Assembly (NCBI GenBank): GCA_001986395.2
Contig: MQVO02000050.1
Span: forward strand, 1 to 64,000
Direction: 5' to 3'
From: Irpex lacteus
Lineage: Eukaryota > Basidiomycota > Agaricomycetes > Polyporales > Irpicaceae
DNA length: 64,000 nucleotides
Below the pieces are notes generated by a model. It saw only the letters and a program-made list of their open reading frames with translations, was not told the origin of the DNA and did no database searches. A program made the translations under genes and the position numbers. Of this stretch, positions 23,760 to 36,537 are shown one piece after another. Numbering within the stretch: the stretch's first letter is position 1; each line of letters starts with the position of its first letter.

Positions 23760-25422
23760 TTACGAGTGTATATCCGTGTAGGCAATGCCATGGTCCATCG
23801 GTGCTGTCGCCCACAAGACTCGGAACTTCGAGCTGCGAAGTCGACTGGACCTCATTTCTTGTACCCTTCTCTTGGCTTCGACGTGAATAACCATTCGCGA
23901 TATAGTGAGACAGATCACTGTTAATATCAACCTGAATGATAATGATAGAAAATGCATATTAGTCCGACTGAGGTAAATTCGCGAAAGGCCAATACACACA
24001 ACAGAGCGATAAAAATCCGCTGGACCTGGTAAGCATAGCAAAGTATCAAAATAACATAAGGTATAAGCATCTTTATGGAAAATAGACGATAAAGTACGCA
24101 CGGGCAGGATCACAAAGCAAAGGAAGTTAGCCATGCGCATCACTGACACGCAATACCACGGGACCCGTCAGTCAGTATTGCGCAATGGTAAATGAACGAT
24201 ACCAACCAAACAGAATCTGATAAACGATATGTATGTGTGAGTGATGACTGCCAGTAGTTAGACCTGGCAACCAACTGACCAAAAACCACAGGGCTCCGTC
24301 CCTACGCATCTCCACTGTGAATCTCTCCTGAGGGCGGCGGGGCCGATCGAGCACATTGTAGGCCGTGAGAAGGATCACAAACACGTCAAAAGCAGGCTAT
24401 GCATTTCGACCCGTTATTTCGATTACGCAAATGGTATGAAAATTGACGGCTAAGATTGGGTAAACTACCTGAACTCACCATGCATCCGAAAGCCACCTTT
24501 GTAAAAGTGTCGTTACCACTGAGAACACACGTGTGAAGAGCCGAGAGAAACATAGTGTCTCCTATTACGACGATTGATTCGAAGATAAGCAAATGGGAAC
24601 AAGTTAGATAGAGATAAAGAAACGCACTGTACAAGGTCTTGAGACCAAGGCTGACAATCGAAAGGACGGGAATGTATAGAACAGCAATTGCGATGCAAAG
24701 AACAGTCCTCATACGGCGACGTTGATCCCACAACCCATATAGATGCAGCGCAACGTAGACTAAGTAGCCCAATATAGCCGTATATATGAGCGGCACAACA
24801 CTATATTAGACCTATAACGTGACACAGAGAACAACAGCGTACCGTTGTAAGAAAGGGAGAATGCCAACACCAAAACACCAAAGATCACCGGAAGGGCTTT
24901 GCATCTTGCGAAATAGGAGGAAAGCGGTGCAGGGAGTTAGACGTGTAGGGCAATTCTAGATTGTGAAGAACTCACTGCTGGAGATGGACTTTGCCGATGA
25001 GTGAGAAGATCACATCGATAGCACTAAAAGACTCACCAGTTCGGATCCGTTGTCGCCTAATCCGCTGAGCACTACAATCAGGTGGGAATAGCTAGCTTAA
25101 TTCATGAATATATCAATAAATAGGAAAAGGTGACGTACAATAATTGGCATAGATCAGTGATACCAGGTTACAGTAACGTGTGAGGACAAGTATGATATGC
25201 GGAAGGCCAGGCGAATTGGACCACACGAAAGTGACCTCTTTGTCCAGTGTAATGAGGATGTCCCAGATCGTGAGCATCAAGGCGCATCCTGGAAACGAGA
25301 TAGGGGACAGAGACCAAAATAAATGAGAGCATGGATTAAATAGCTTGTACGCAATACCCACCTGCGCTGTATCTGACCCCAAGCACATCATTGAGGGAGC
25401 CTTCAATACGGGGAACCTCCAT
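23760..25422 (-). CDS. DUF6533 multi-pass membrane protein
   Basis: The start at 25422 gives MEVPRIEGSLNDVLGVRYSA. This joins by a short intron to the signature exon LTIWDILITLDKEVTFVW and LPHIILVLTRYCNLVSLIYANY. Further exons carry LHLYGLWDQRRRMR and the helix FVILLTAYNVLDRPRRP with MRRDGALWFLV. The last exon has LTVICLTISRMVIHVEAKRR and a polar tail that stops at 23760. These are the same landmarks, in the same order, as the DUF6533 genes at 14261 and 34842. Exon ends in the middle are approximate. It is tail-to-tail with oxidase copy 2, an arrangement repeated at 32015-36537. Function is unknown; predicted to lie in a membrane with about seven helices. Confidence 0.7.
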
Positions 25423-27154
25423 CTGGAATTAACCGATGGTGTCAGGATTAGAGGTATGTTAGGTATCCCTCAGACCGGTCTTCGTTCCAGTATTAAAGCT
25501 TCGCGTAAGTCCCTTAAAAGGAGTTGCCGTTCAAGCTGGAGCTCAATGGATGATCTGTATGCGTACCATTGTAGGATCACTTCTATCGCTAGGCCATTTA
25601 TCACCCAACGCCATGAGTATCAAGAGGCACGACAATATCGTGATATGAAGATGAGACTTACTCCACTAATCATGCTATGAACGGGGAATAGGAGACTATT
25701 CATCGCAAGGAAGGATTCTGAACACCCAGCTGTGATACCAACAAAGATGTGTACGAAATAGATCTTGGCATCATCTTGCTAGCGGGGTATCATACGTGTT
25801 TTATCCTGGCCGGGCTCTAATACATCTATCCAAGCGATGCAAAACAGGAACCATCAGCACGGGATGAGGGAAAAGTGAGGGAAAAGTGACGTTACGCCTT
25901 GCAGCTTCAAGTATCGTTGGTGCCTGCCTATTATGATGAACTCTATACAGTATTGGTCTGATGCACGCATGTTACTCTAACAGCAAATGTAGCAAGCTCG
26001 ACACAGACCTAGATTGACCATTGCATGTGTCTTTCCCACCAAATCGTGGACTAGCCTGCGTGAGTTTAGTCCCCGCAAGACGACAAAATCGTCCTTGAAG
26101 CTTGAGGCTTTGCGAGTCGATTGCAATACCTAAGTTCACGTGATGAGGTTCGTTTAACTCGTACATCAGTGGGATACCAGGGCATATCAGTTCTTGTAGA
26201 GACTCGCACACGGTGGTTCATGGGGCTGCAAGTTATCAACTTCAACTTGAAGCTTCAAACTTCAAACCAAGTGCAGTTTACGTAAGATTTGATGGCCTGC
26301 ATCTTGCTCGCGATCGTGATGCCGGCGTACGTCCACCATACTTAAACTCAACTTAAACCGCAACTACTTAGTAAACACCAAAACACTGGCAGGCTGCAAA
26401 CGACCTTGAAGTGATAATGCAACGCAAGTGATGGAGAGTACGAAATCGACTCGGAGGCGCAAAATCCGTTGTAAGTGGCGCATACACACCGTCCCGCCGA
26501 CGTTACGACTCATCAACCGTTCTAATACGTAGCTGTAACTTAGGTACTGCATCGCTCTCCGAAGTGTTTGCTCCCAGGCTTTGTGCCCTTTTGTGCCTCG
26601 TTGCAGTCTTGATCAAGCGCGAAATCTAGCTCCCAATGATCATCTGTCTATCACCAGAGTTCCTTGAGCCTCACCGGTCTATTGCCGTTACAACAAGAGA
26701 TAGTAAGCAAGTACGCCTAGACTCAGATCCTAGCCTATTGAATAATCGGGGTGTCACTGTCTGCAGCAACTATAATGACCGAAGCGGTCATGGACACCTA
26801 TTCGGAATATAGAAGCGGCAGTAGAAGGACTCATAGCGGGAAACATACCAGTAAGTAACCTTCATTTATGCTACTCTCTGCTTGCTCTGGGCGATGTTCG
26901 TAATAACGCAATATATGATAGGGCGACCAAGCGCTAATAACCGTCGTAGCAGGACCCGTGGCAATCCTTTAATCCTTTTTTCTTAGCAAAGTAATCATCA
27001 TTATTAAATGATCGTCAACAACAAACCCCTTTCACTTCGTTTGATGATCATATGTTGTGGTCCGTGGTTCCATCTATAGGGCCAGTGCGCCAGTTACTCA
27101 CACATCCCCTCCTCACCGTCCTTAGTTGGTGCTATACGTCTCAGCGGATCGAGC
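25423..27154. other. Intergenic region
   Basis: No supported gene. Short palindromic phrases such as CTTGAAGCTTCAA occur near 26245. Confidence 0.4.
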
Positions 27155-29314
27155 ATGAGCACCACTTGCCCCGTGATACCAGAGCCTGGCGTGGAAAGTC
27201 CTCCCCCAAATATAGAGAGCACGTTTGGTGTTCTTTTTATTAGTACACTGATCTGTGTTGGGTGAGCATCACTACTCGCACAACGTGGTTGAGGCTGAAC
27301 TCATCTATTTAAACGACGTCCAATACCACTATCCTCACTGCTTCAGGTTGATCGGTATAACGACCCTGCAAGCATGGCTCTATTTTATCAACTACCTTGA
27401 AGATAGGTTCTTCACAAGGTCCATGGTGCGATCGTTGTCGTCTCAGTATCTAGCCCTCATCTAAAGCTCAGCAGGTTGCAATTGTTTGGCAAGTCGTTTC
27501 TAAGCCTAAGGCGCCATCAAAACGTCAACTCATATTGGTGAGATAGGTCTTTAGAGGTTGTACGCTGTTCATTTCTCGTACATTCTTGCTATTATTATGT
27601 GATCAGAGGATGGGGTAACCCGACCGCCCTGTTCGCCCCGACATGGTTTGTCCTTGTGGTTCTAGTCTTCTGCGTATGCTTACTTGCGATGTCACAGGAG
27701 CATAGCAGTATGTTATCTCTTTGATCTATATGGCTATACTACACAATCAATGTTCATCTATAGAACCTGCCACTAATGACGGTATGCACGCTTATATCGG
27801 AAGACCGCAAATGCGGTATAGCGAACGTTGGTCATCTCTCTCATACAGAACATCGTGGAAATGATTGTGCAACTCTACTTTGCGCGAAGAATATGGGCAC
27901 GTATGTACCCGCTTCCTCATACGGCTCTTGGCTCTCTCAGCTCTCTCGGGCTAACATTCGCATCATCTCATAGTGGCCCGCACAACGCCGGTTATTCGTT
28001 GGGTATTGACGGTTTTAATTGTAATGGTTAGTCTTTGAAAGTGTATAATGTCCTCACATCCACATACAGGTGACGTTATCGCTATGGACCTTTGGTGAGC
28101 ATGTGGCAGTGCATATCATCATCGCTGCTTACATTCATCTAATACACGACACGCTTTAGGGTTGGGAATTGGTGCGTCTAGAAAGCCGAACTCAACATCA
28201 AACTCATTTTTTCTCGTAGCGGTATACACAATAGGGTAATAACACAAACTATCGCAGTCTCTTCGTGTTGTCCATATTCTGACTCGGACTTGTCATCCAG
28301 GCTAGTCGCTGTGAGCTGGACAAGTTACGTGGATGGCTCTCAAAAGGGGAGTTCTTTACCACACCCGACCTGTAAGCTTAATAGGCTAATACTACATTAT
28401 CAGATCCTCGCACCCTTCACACTGTCCGTGTCTATGGCGACGAATATCTCCATCATGCTATCTCTCATTTTTCTTCTCCGTCGGGACAAGCCGCAACTGC
28501 CAAGGTACCGTGGTTGTATAATGAACTTTCACTGAGTTAAAGCTGATGTCCTCGCAATCAGCTCAAGGGCAGGTCATATCATCAAGATGTTAACTTTCTA
28601 TACGGTCCAAGCGGGAGCTCTTATTGTGTTAGTCTTCTATTATTCTCAGTTATTGTAGGTTCCTTGCTAAAGAACAGGCCATTGCGCTGTCCTCAGGGTT
28701 GTAGATGCGGCAGTGATAGCTCTCGTGAGTTTGAATTCTTCAATGTAGAGTTTCTCACATGAAACTCTGCCCAGAATGTGTATGTGCATGTTGCTCGGGT
28801 CGGATTTACCTACATTGGTGTTTTTGCGATGCAGGGAAACTGTGAGTACCATAACATGCATACATTCAGTGTGACATTTAACAGCGCTGATGATTACATT
28901 CAGTGTACGCAAATTCTCTGTTGGCTAGGTTGGTTTACACGTTCTTGAGTGTAACTACAGATGTCTGACGAGCTCTTGAACGTGCCTCTGGGTAAGTCTC
29001 AATGCCAGGTCGAGTCTACGGGCGAGTCAGGGTCGTATTGACGTCGTCAATGCGTCGAATGAAAGTTCTCGGCGAACTGCTGTTTCTGTGAGTTATGAAC
29101 TTCATGCCTCTTTCGATGAATAGTATAAACAAGTTTTACGTTCGCAGAACCGGTTGTTCAAGATCAAAAATACCCCCCTCCGAGAACTAGTGCAAGCATC
29201 AACATCGGTAGCAACGATGGCCAACCGGCGGAATCTTATGAGCTACATGTGCTTCCGTCCTCTAACGAAGTATCTGAGCAGAAAGGAGATAGTTTGAAGT
29301 ATTGCGCTGTTTGA
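27155..29314 (+). CDS. DUF6534 multi-pass membrane protein (possibly degenerating)
   Basis: The start at 27155 gives MSTTCPVIPEPGVESPPP and then the first-helix motif IESTFGVLFIST. A phase-matched intron leads to LIGITTLQAWLYFINYLEDR, the family's second landmark. Downstream exons give YYYVIRGWGNPTALFAPTW, IVEMIVQLYFARRIW, APFTLSVSMATNISIML with FLLRRDK, and HIIKMLTFYTVQAGALIV. Then come VYANSLLAR and a polar tail ending at 29314. One junction near 27490-27540 needs a weak donor, and the segment between W and YYY is about two residues short, so the gene could be starting to decay. It lies between the minus-strand DUF6533 gene and the aconitase 3' fragment. Confidence 0.6.
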
Positions 29315-29496
29315 AAAGATATCAAAGTATCTCTTTCGTAGTACTGAGACATCCTAGCTCACGTATGTAGTCACATGGCCGGTTCAAATGCGCAATGCTA
29401 CTGCTCAAGCGCTCAACTTGAAACTACTAGTTGCAGCGGGTGCCTTGAATACGTTTTGCATCCATGTATGGCACTCTTCGAAGTTTAAGGGTTTAG

Positions 29497-30553
29497 GGTG
29501 AATGCAGTAAGTAATATTTTATGGTCTCGCATGGCATAAGCACTGATTGATCTTTTCCAGCTACTGATCAGTGGTGGCCCTTGGCTCCTCGAAGTACCGT
29601 GAGCACCTCAAGAACATCTCCCCAGCACTGCTTCATTGGCGCGATCAACGCTAACAGCGGGAAGGATAACACGGTTGACGACCACTTTACCGGTTGTGTT
29701 TCTGCTAACTACTACTACTCATGGGACCAAGTGGGTCATAAACGCTACACAGCTATGGGCAGGCCCGGTGATATTTCTTCGCGTGAGCACGCTGCTCGTT
29801 CTTGGGTGTCTTGCTATCCTCACGCGTCCTTCACTCATATTCACGACACTAACTTGGAGGAGCAGGGATGCTTCCTCTGACGTTTGTCGATCCCGTCGAC
29901 TCCACCGACAAGGTCGATGGGAAGCTCGGCATCGAGTCCTGCACCCTTGATAGGAACTTCTTGATGCTCGTTCTCAGGCACACGGTTGGTACTCAGGAAG
30001 CAGGTCACTCTTACAGGACTCGTTTTAATAAGGAATGCTAACGTTATGCGTGTTCGCAGGAGATGAGCCCCCTTGCCCAGCCATCCAACGAGGACTAGAT
30101 CAAAAGGTTCAAGTTCAAGGCTGGCTCTGCCATTGTCCTCGTGCGTTTCACTCTGTACTTATCCGTGAATACTTTTACTGACGCTACGCTCACGACAGAT
30201 GGCTGCCAAGGCCAAGCAGTGAACGCGTGTGCAGAAGCCTGAGCTGCCCTGTTACCCACCGCACCGTGTAATGGGCCTCTTCAAGTTCAGTGCACATTGG
30301 ATGCCAGCCGTCCTTATGATTTGCGTCTCTTGCGGCCACCTACAATAGGCATAGGCTGTAAAATAGAAGGCTGTCGATTCGGAATCCCACCATCCTCAAC
30401 TACTGCGATTATCCTCCTTTCCTCAAGAGTGCATCCGAGTCCTTAACGTTCTGTGCAATTTCGTCGTTACTTTACTCTCTCTGGCTGTTATTATATTTTC
30501 CTTGTTTGAACGTGATGTTACGAGCTACTTGACGAATGCAAAAGCGAATCGTT
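29497..30553 (+). pseudogene. Decayed copy of the aconitase 3' end
   Basis: It aligns along its whole length with about 19917-20993 of the aconitase gene: the last three introns, the swivel-domain exons, the stop region and the 3' UTR. Introns are retained, so this is a DNA duplication, not retroposition. The cysteine-containing domains are absent. Several small indels break the frame (for example near 29570 and 29626), and a TAG interrupts the exon equivalent to 20519-20590 at about 30096. No promoter or start is present. The swivel motif survives only as SSREHAA. It marks one boundary of a segmental duplication whose other half carries an oxidase and a DUF6533 gene. Confidence 0.9.
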
Positions 30554-31940
30554 GGGAAATTTGCGGGATGTTTGGCATAGTGAATGTTGAAAGACAATAG
30601 TTGCTATATTGGGTACCGACTTAGCGCTCCACCACGGCTTACTGTGCTGAAGCGAGGCGCTCAAATGCTCCTTGCGGCCCGGGCAGACTACGGTGATGCC
30701 AGTCGTTCGAGTTCGAGTTGACCGTCTTGGTGCGTGAATCCCAGCTTTCTTGCTCCGTATCGAGGGAAAGAGGTGCTTACAGGTGAAGAAATTAGCACTA
30801 TCCTTACATAAAGGAAGCTGAAGCTTGGTTCTTTGAGTCTGTCGTTGGCTAGTATGAGGCATGAGTACAGAACTGGTTAACGAGCCTAGGACAGCTTACC
30901 AAAGCATACACGAGTCGAGGGCATCAGGATGTCATCGCCATGTCATTCCGTTTCCACTGGAGGGTATGTACAATTATGCGCTACGTAAGATGGAACAGCA
31001 GAACGTTCGGACATACGAGTCATCCGGCCATGGCGCCGACCAAGTTGAACGCTCCTTGCTTCTATTGACATGCTGCGAGTTTGAGAGTATGCATGAGCGG
31101 TTCAGGACCAAGATTTTATATCTCCGTTAGTGCTTCTTTCTCGAATATTTCGACATCGGTCTGACTGTCTGGGAACATACTATACAACAGATATGCTATG
31201 CGTCACCGAAGCGTCATTACGTCGCACCGCAAAGTCGTACTGCACCTGCGCGGGCACACCGTGGTCGGCACAGTGATGCTTCGTCTGTGTTTCTTCTCAA
31301 CCGTCCCACTAGTGTCACCACTAGAGCTCGGACAGCGGTAGGAGTTTGCATGAGCTATAGATCGCTTCACAAAGCGCCTTCCTTACTCCGTCGCTCTAAA
31401 GATTCCAAGTTTACCGCCCTCAAATGTCCCTGTGCCGACCGGTGGATGCCAGTTGCTCTGCCAAATGCTTCCCAGACGGCAAAATATGAACTGTGAACAG
31501 TTCTTTTTTGACTCTTCCCGACATTGCGCTGCCGGAGAACCTATTCGCCGTGAGCCACTCGTCCTCCCTGCTGTCATTCACAATGGCGCCGCAGGATCTC
31601 GCTTGCGTGTTTTCCATCATTTAGGGCTGAGGGCGTTGCACACTCCGTGCTCGATCCTCACCCACCGAGTACTTCTAGTGGGCCTCGATGTTATACCATG
31701 ACACGCTTTCATAAGATGAGTTCCATTTGATTTCTCCTAGCGCTCCAGCGTTCACTGACATGGGCTCGTGAGCGTTCAGATCCATCAGCGCACGACGAAG
31801 CCCATAACCGTGCAGAATGTCTATTCTCTGAAAACTGCTTACTAGCTGCTGTCATGATGAAACGACATACAGAACTCTGTCGTTCAAGCGAGCAAACTCC
31901 CATGGCTATAGAAGCTTATGCGCCTACGCGACGTGTTCTG
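30554..31940. other. Intergenic region
   Basis: Only short open frames without recognisable content. The left edge is where similarity to the aconitase 3' flank stops. Confidence 0.4.
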
Positions 31941-31948
31941 TATAAATA
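31941..31948 (+). promoter_or_regulatory. TATA box of oxidase copy 3
   Basis: TATAAATA, about 67 nt before the ATG at 32015. Confidence 0.5.
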
Positions 31949-32014
31949 CGCTATCGCAGATCTAGCAAGCCTATACCTAACTCTCATCCTGTTTTTCCCC
32001 TCAATACTCACAGT

Positions 32015-33728
32015 ATGAAGCGCAGCAGCAGCAGCCCCTTCACCCAACTCTCCTCGTTCCTCTGTGGCGCTTTAGTCATATCCTCCTTTACTTTGGCACC
32101 TGTCGCCGCTATCGACCCAGTCTGCATAGTCGGTGCTGGTCCCACGGGTCTGACTATTGCTCATGAGTTAGAGTCCAAGAACTACACAACCGTCATTTTT
32201 GAGAAGCAGCCGGTGGTCGGTGGGAAGTGCCAGGCCTATTATGACGGACCCAACGGGTAAGGATTTTTCACAAGCATTTTCGGTGACCGGGACTAACTGT
32301 AATCGTACTGTTCAATAGGGATAGGTATCATCCCCTCGGTGCTCTCCTCTTTACCAATGAAACATATCATAATACTCTCCCGATAGTCTTAGACTCGGGC
32401 GAGCCGCTTACACCAGGCATTGCCCCTCCAGACTGGCACCGATACGTCTACGGTCCCGGAGCTGAAGCCAGCCATGTGGTACCACAGCCAACACCCAACG
32501 ATACAGAGACCGCGGCAATTGCGGCAGAGATCCAGAAATACACTATTTACTGGACTACGGAGTTTGCGCCGAAATATAGCGCCATGAGATATGTCGTAAG
32601 TGTTTGCCATACGACATCTTTCTGAGCGAGAAACTGAGGCTGTGATTTGCAGAACGGTATTCCGGACGCGTATTCCGATCCCATTGCAACGTTCCTGCAA
32701 AGGGAAGGGTACGTATACTTACCGTCAATCATGCAGATGGGCATGGTTCCCTACGGCTACGGAGACGTTACTGAGACGCCTACGGTATGCTACTCTACTG
32801 GTTCGATTAGACTGCAACATTGACCCGAGGCATATTTATGGTTCAGATCTATATGCTGCAATATTTCACACCTGAAGTGCTGGGTGTATTCGTTGCTGCT
32901 ACAAAGAGCTACATTGTTGGTATGTAGTTATTCTTCCGAGCCTGAGAGACACGACTAACAACCATTACTCATGAAGACTTTCATCGCGTCTTTGTACATT
33001 ATGCTGGTACGCTGAAAGCCTCTGCCATTCAGCTCAACACTACCATAAAAAGTATCGGTGAGTACAAGCCCCTCCATGCTACCTATCCGTGTTCTCACTC
33101 CATCGACACTTCTCCAGACCGAACCAACGCGTCTGCTCCGATCATCACGTATACTGCCTCCAGCTCATCTGAGCAAACACAAATCTGTTCACATATCGTA
33201 CTCGCGTTTCCACCCCTTCTCCATGCCCTCCAGGCTCTCAACATGCCGCTCACAAACACCGAAACGTCTCTCTTCTCCAAATTGAGCTCGACGCCATACT
33301 GGTCTTCGGCAGTCTCGGTCAACACGGCGTACCACAACTCATACCTTCAAAGCCCATTCGTTCCCCTCGGCGAACCTGTCGCCTTCTTGAGGCTGTTCAA
33401 CGAGTCGGACGTCGCTACTGCCTGGCAATGGGGTAACATCTCCAGCACGGATCAGGCCAAGACACTCCTTGCGTCTACCTTGACAAAAGTGCAGACCGGC
33501 GCTGGTGTCAACCCGTCGACTGTTACTGCGGACGACGTCAGGGACATTAGGACTTGGGATTACTTCGCTCACTTTACAGGGGAAGACTTGACAGCCGGCA
33601 ATGCATACGAGAGCTTCAACAAACTGCAGGGGGTGGATGGGACGTACTACGCCTCGGGTTTGAACGGTTTCGAGACTGTTGAGTTTGCTGTGAGGGCGGG
33701 CAAGGATATCGTAAATAGCTTCTTTTGA
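32015..33728 (+). CDS. Secreted FAD-dependent amine-oxidase-like protein (copy 3, intact)
   Basis: Six exons: 32015-32256, 32319-32595, 32653-32784, 32847-32919, 32977-33057 and 33118-33728. They encode about 471 residues without disruption. The N terminus (MKRSSSSPFTQLSSFLCGAL and the following hydrophobic run to VAAI) is a signal peptide. It is followed at once by DPVCIVGAGPTGLTIAHELE, the FAD-binding motif, an acidic residue ending strand 2, and PVVGGKCQ. Conserved blocks shared with copies 1 and 2 are YHPLGALLFTN, YVYGPGAEA, MGMVPYGYGD, YMLQYFTPEVLG and GLNGFETVEFAVRAGKD. The fold is that of flavin amine oxidases; related fungal proteins are annotated beta-cyclopiazonate dehydrogenase-like, but the substrate is not known. 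The intron 33058-33117 is absent from copies 1 and 2. It is the only copy likely to be functional, and is much diverged from the other two. Confidence 0.85.
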
Positions 33729-34841
33729 TTTAGTATGAGTTGGTTTTATACCGTAGATATCTGTTTCAGCTCGCGTTGACTCCCGTACATGCGCTGTATC
33801 TGACGCCAAGCATACCTGACATCGAGGTTGCAATATGGGTTGGATGAATTAAATTCTCATTCATCTGGATTGCAGGAAGTACTTGGAATGCGTGTGCACT
33901 TTCTGCGATCCTAGGCAAGCCATTGTTCCCGGTAATAAAGCTTCACGTTTCTCCGGTTGCACGAAAAGATGGAATGAGGGCGGACGTCCTAAATGGCAAA
34001 GTAACCAGTACTAGAATTCAACGCGTTAGTTGTGTCGACGGTTAGTGTTCGTACCTTTGTGCGAACGATCCAATCCATTGGGTGAAGTCGCCTCTCGAGA
34101 ACTACGTATCAATTCCCAAGCTGATATTGTAATATCGCGATGCCACTTATCCCACCAATAACGCTATGCCGCAGAACTGCACGCTGTATGCGGAACCTCG
34201 TTAACGCGTGTTGGTGATATGAAAGATACATACACGGCTATCGTGGCATCCTAAGTCACAAATTCGTGACATATTGTATCTATCATCGCGATTCAAAACA
34301 GAGAGCCATCAGCACGCCCCTGATGACCAGCTGGTTAGGCTCGTAACCAGCCTCTAATCAACCTCGTACAGCTGGTGTGATTCGTACGACAGTATGTTGA
34401 CGCTTTACGCGCCGCCGCGCGTTCCTGCAAATGGCAATTGTCAAGAACATTGCAAGGTAAGACTAGCTCAGGTTCGCGCACATCAGTGTCAGTGTCAGTG
34501 TCAGTTACCGCATCATGCCTTTCAACCTTCATCGTAAAAACGGGTGTCTCCAGCAGATAATCAGGTTTGACATGTAAATATATGGCCTTCGAGCATCACC
34601 GGTGGGTGCCAGTGAGAACCCTTAAAGCATCTTTTGACCATGAATTGGCTATACCATAGGTCTGCTTGATAGCACTCACCTATTCATAGTGTCGGCACTC
34701 GATGGTTTGACACTTCAACATGATCCGGGGATTGGCCACAAATAGCTATAAAATAACACCCATTGCCATAATACATATGCCGGCACCTGATAATACGCAT
34801 TAGGGTAGCTGGTTCGTAAACATATGAGCAGTCAGTACCAG
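33729..34841. other. Intergenic region
   Basis: Shared 3' flank of oxidase copy 3 and a DUF6533 gene. A short GTCAGT tandem repeat lies at about 34486-34506. No supported gene. Confidence 0.4.
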
Positions 34842-36537
34842 TTAGTGCCCGGTATTTGAGCTGCACGTATCAGTGATTCGATCTGCTCGTACAAGTACAA
34901 TCATCTCCTGCGCCGGCATCCTCGTGATAGTCGGCGCATTTCGCGACGTTACATCGACTAATGGCCGTTTTAAGGTCTCGATATGTAGAATCATGCGTGA
35001 AACGGCGACCGAGATGAGCGCCCAAATCAATCTAGAATACGGGGAAAATGTAAGGATTATTTCGAGGGTGCGAGTTCAATTGCAAGCATCTCACATGAAG
35101 GCCATAAGGTTGTGGTCCAGCTACGAAAAAGGATGTAAATGGCGAAATTTGGGTGTTAGGTGTGTGTCAGAGCGGGAGTATACCAGTAGAGTAAGCGAAA
35201 GAGATAAACGCACAGAGAGTGTAAGGAAGAAGACAAAGTTGAGAAAACGCATCACTGGCAACACGTTATCATTAAGATGACGTTGGCCATGGTTTCATAG
35301 GCAGAGCAGAGCAATCACGTACGGAACAGGACCTAGAACATTTTGGCATCAGTACAGTAGGATTAGCCAACATGATAGCAATATTGCGACTTACCACGAA
35401 CCATATAGCACCGTCTCGACGCATTTCCTTAATCAGACTATGTTGAGGACGACGGGGCCGGTCGAGAGAATTATAGGCGGTGAGAATGATCACGAAGAAG
35501 TCGAATGATGCCTAGTCGCGAACGACCATTGATATTTGGTCACCAAGGATAGAGTGATGGAGGATAAAGTAAGATGGACGCATAAGGAAATTAGAACTGA
35601 CCATACAGCCGAATGCCGCCTTGACTAGATTGCTCTGTTTATTTATAAAGCAGGTGCTGATCTGAGACAAAGTGCCAGGGACGCTGAGTGACCCAGTGTT
35701 TCCTGTCATCCTATCGAATCAGCATCGAAGCGACACAAAGTCAAAGGGTAGCTTACTATATAACGCGAGAAAGCCTAGTTCACCCAGGACAAACATGGGA
35801 ATGTATGAGACAGCTAGGGCACCACAGAGAATAGCTTTTATTCTGCGGCGATGATCCCAGAGCACATACAGGCGTAGTGCAATGTACACTGGTTAAGACG
35901 AAGCCATCCAGAACACGTTTCAGTTGTAGAAACGACTACTAAGTCGACTGAAAAACGACGCACCGTTGTATAAAAATGTGTAAACCATTAAAACAGTCCC
36001 AAACGTTAACGGAAAGACTTTGCATCTATTGAGGACGTCAGCTTGATGGCCAATAGATTGAGTGCTACGTGAGTTCAAGTCCTAGATAGCTCACTGCTAG
36101 AATACGGATAGAGCCCATCAGCCGTTGGACAGTAGGATAAACTTTAGCTTACTGTTACGGTGTTGGGCGTTCCTCCTCGTAGGCCACTTAATACTGCAAG
36201 ATCAGAAATGGGTATAATGATCAGCTCACCGCATGCAGGGGCAAAACACGACTCACGGAAGTTCGCGTATAATAGTGTAGCTATATTCCCATAGCGAGTG
36301 AGAAGATACACTATCTGCGGTAGGGCCAATGGCGACGACCATATGTAAGCGGCCTCCTGGTCCAGCGTAACAATATTGTCCCACATTGACAACAGTAATG
36401 CCGAGGCTAAAGATGATACGCAACGCCGGTTAGAGGCCCCCGAGAACGGATAATAAGTGTGTCTCACCCGCAGTATACTTTATGTTAGTCACTATGCTGA
36501 CCATGGAAGCCTGTGTATTGGGAGCGTTCGCGTCCAT
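34842..36537 (-). CDS. DUF6533 multi-pass membrane protein
   Basis: The start at 36537 gives MDANAPNTQASMVSIVTNIK. A phase-1 intron then leads to the signature exon LLLSMWDNIVTLDQEAAYIW with LPQIVYLLTRYGNIATLLYANF. Later exons provide FFVIILTAYNSLDRPRRP and MRRDGAIWFVV. The last exon has IWALISVAVSRMILHIETLKRP and a tail that ends at 34842. The order of landmarks matches the other two DUF6533 genes, and no stop interrupts the exons seen. Middle exons (about 35500-36000) are approximate. It is tail-to-tail with oxidase copy 3, the same arrangement as copy 2 with its DUF6533 neighbour. Function is unknown; predicted multi-pass membrane protein. Confidence 0.7.
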
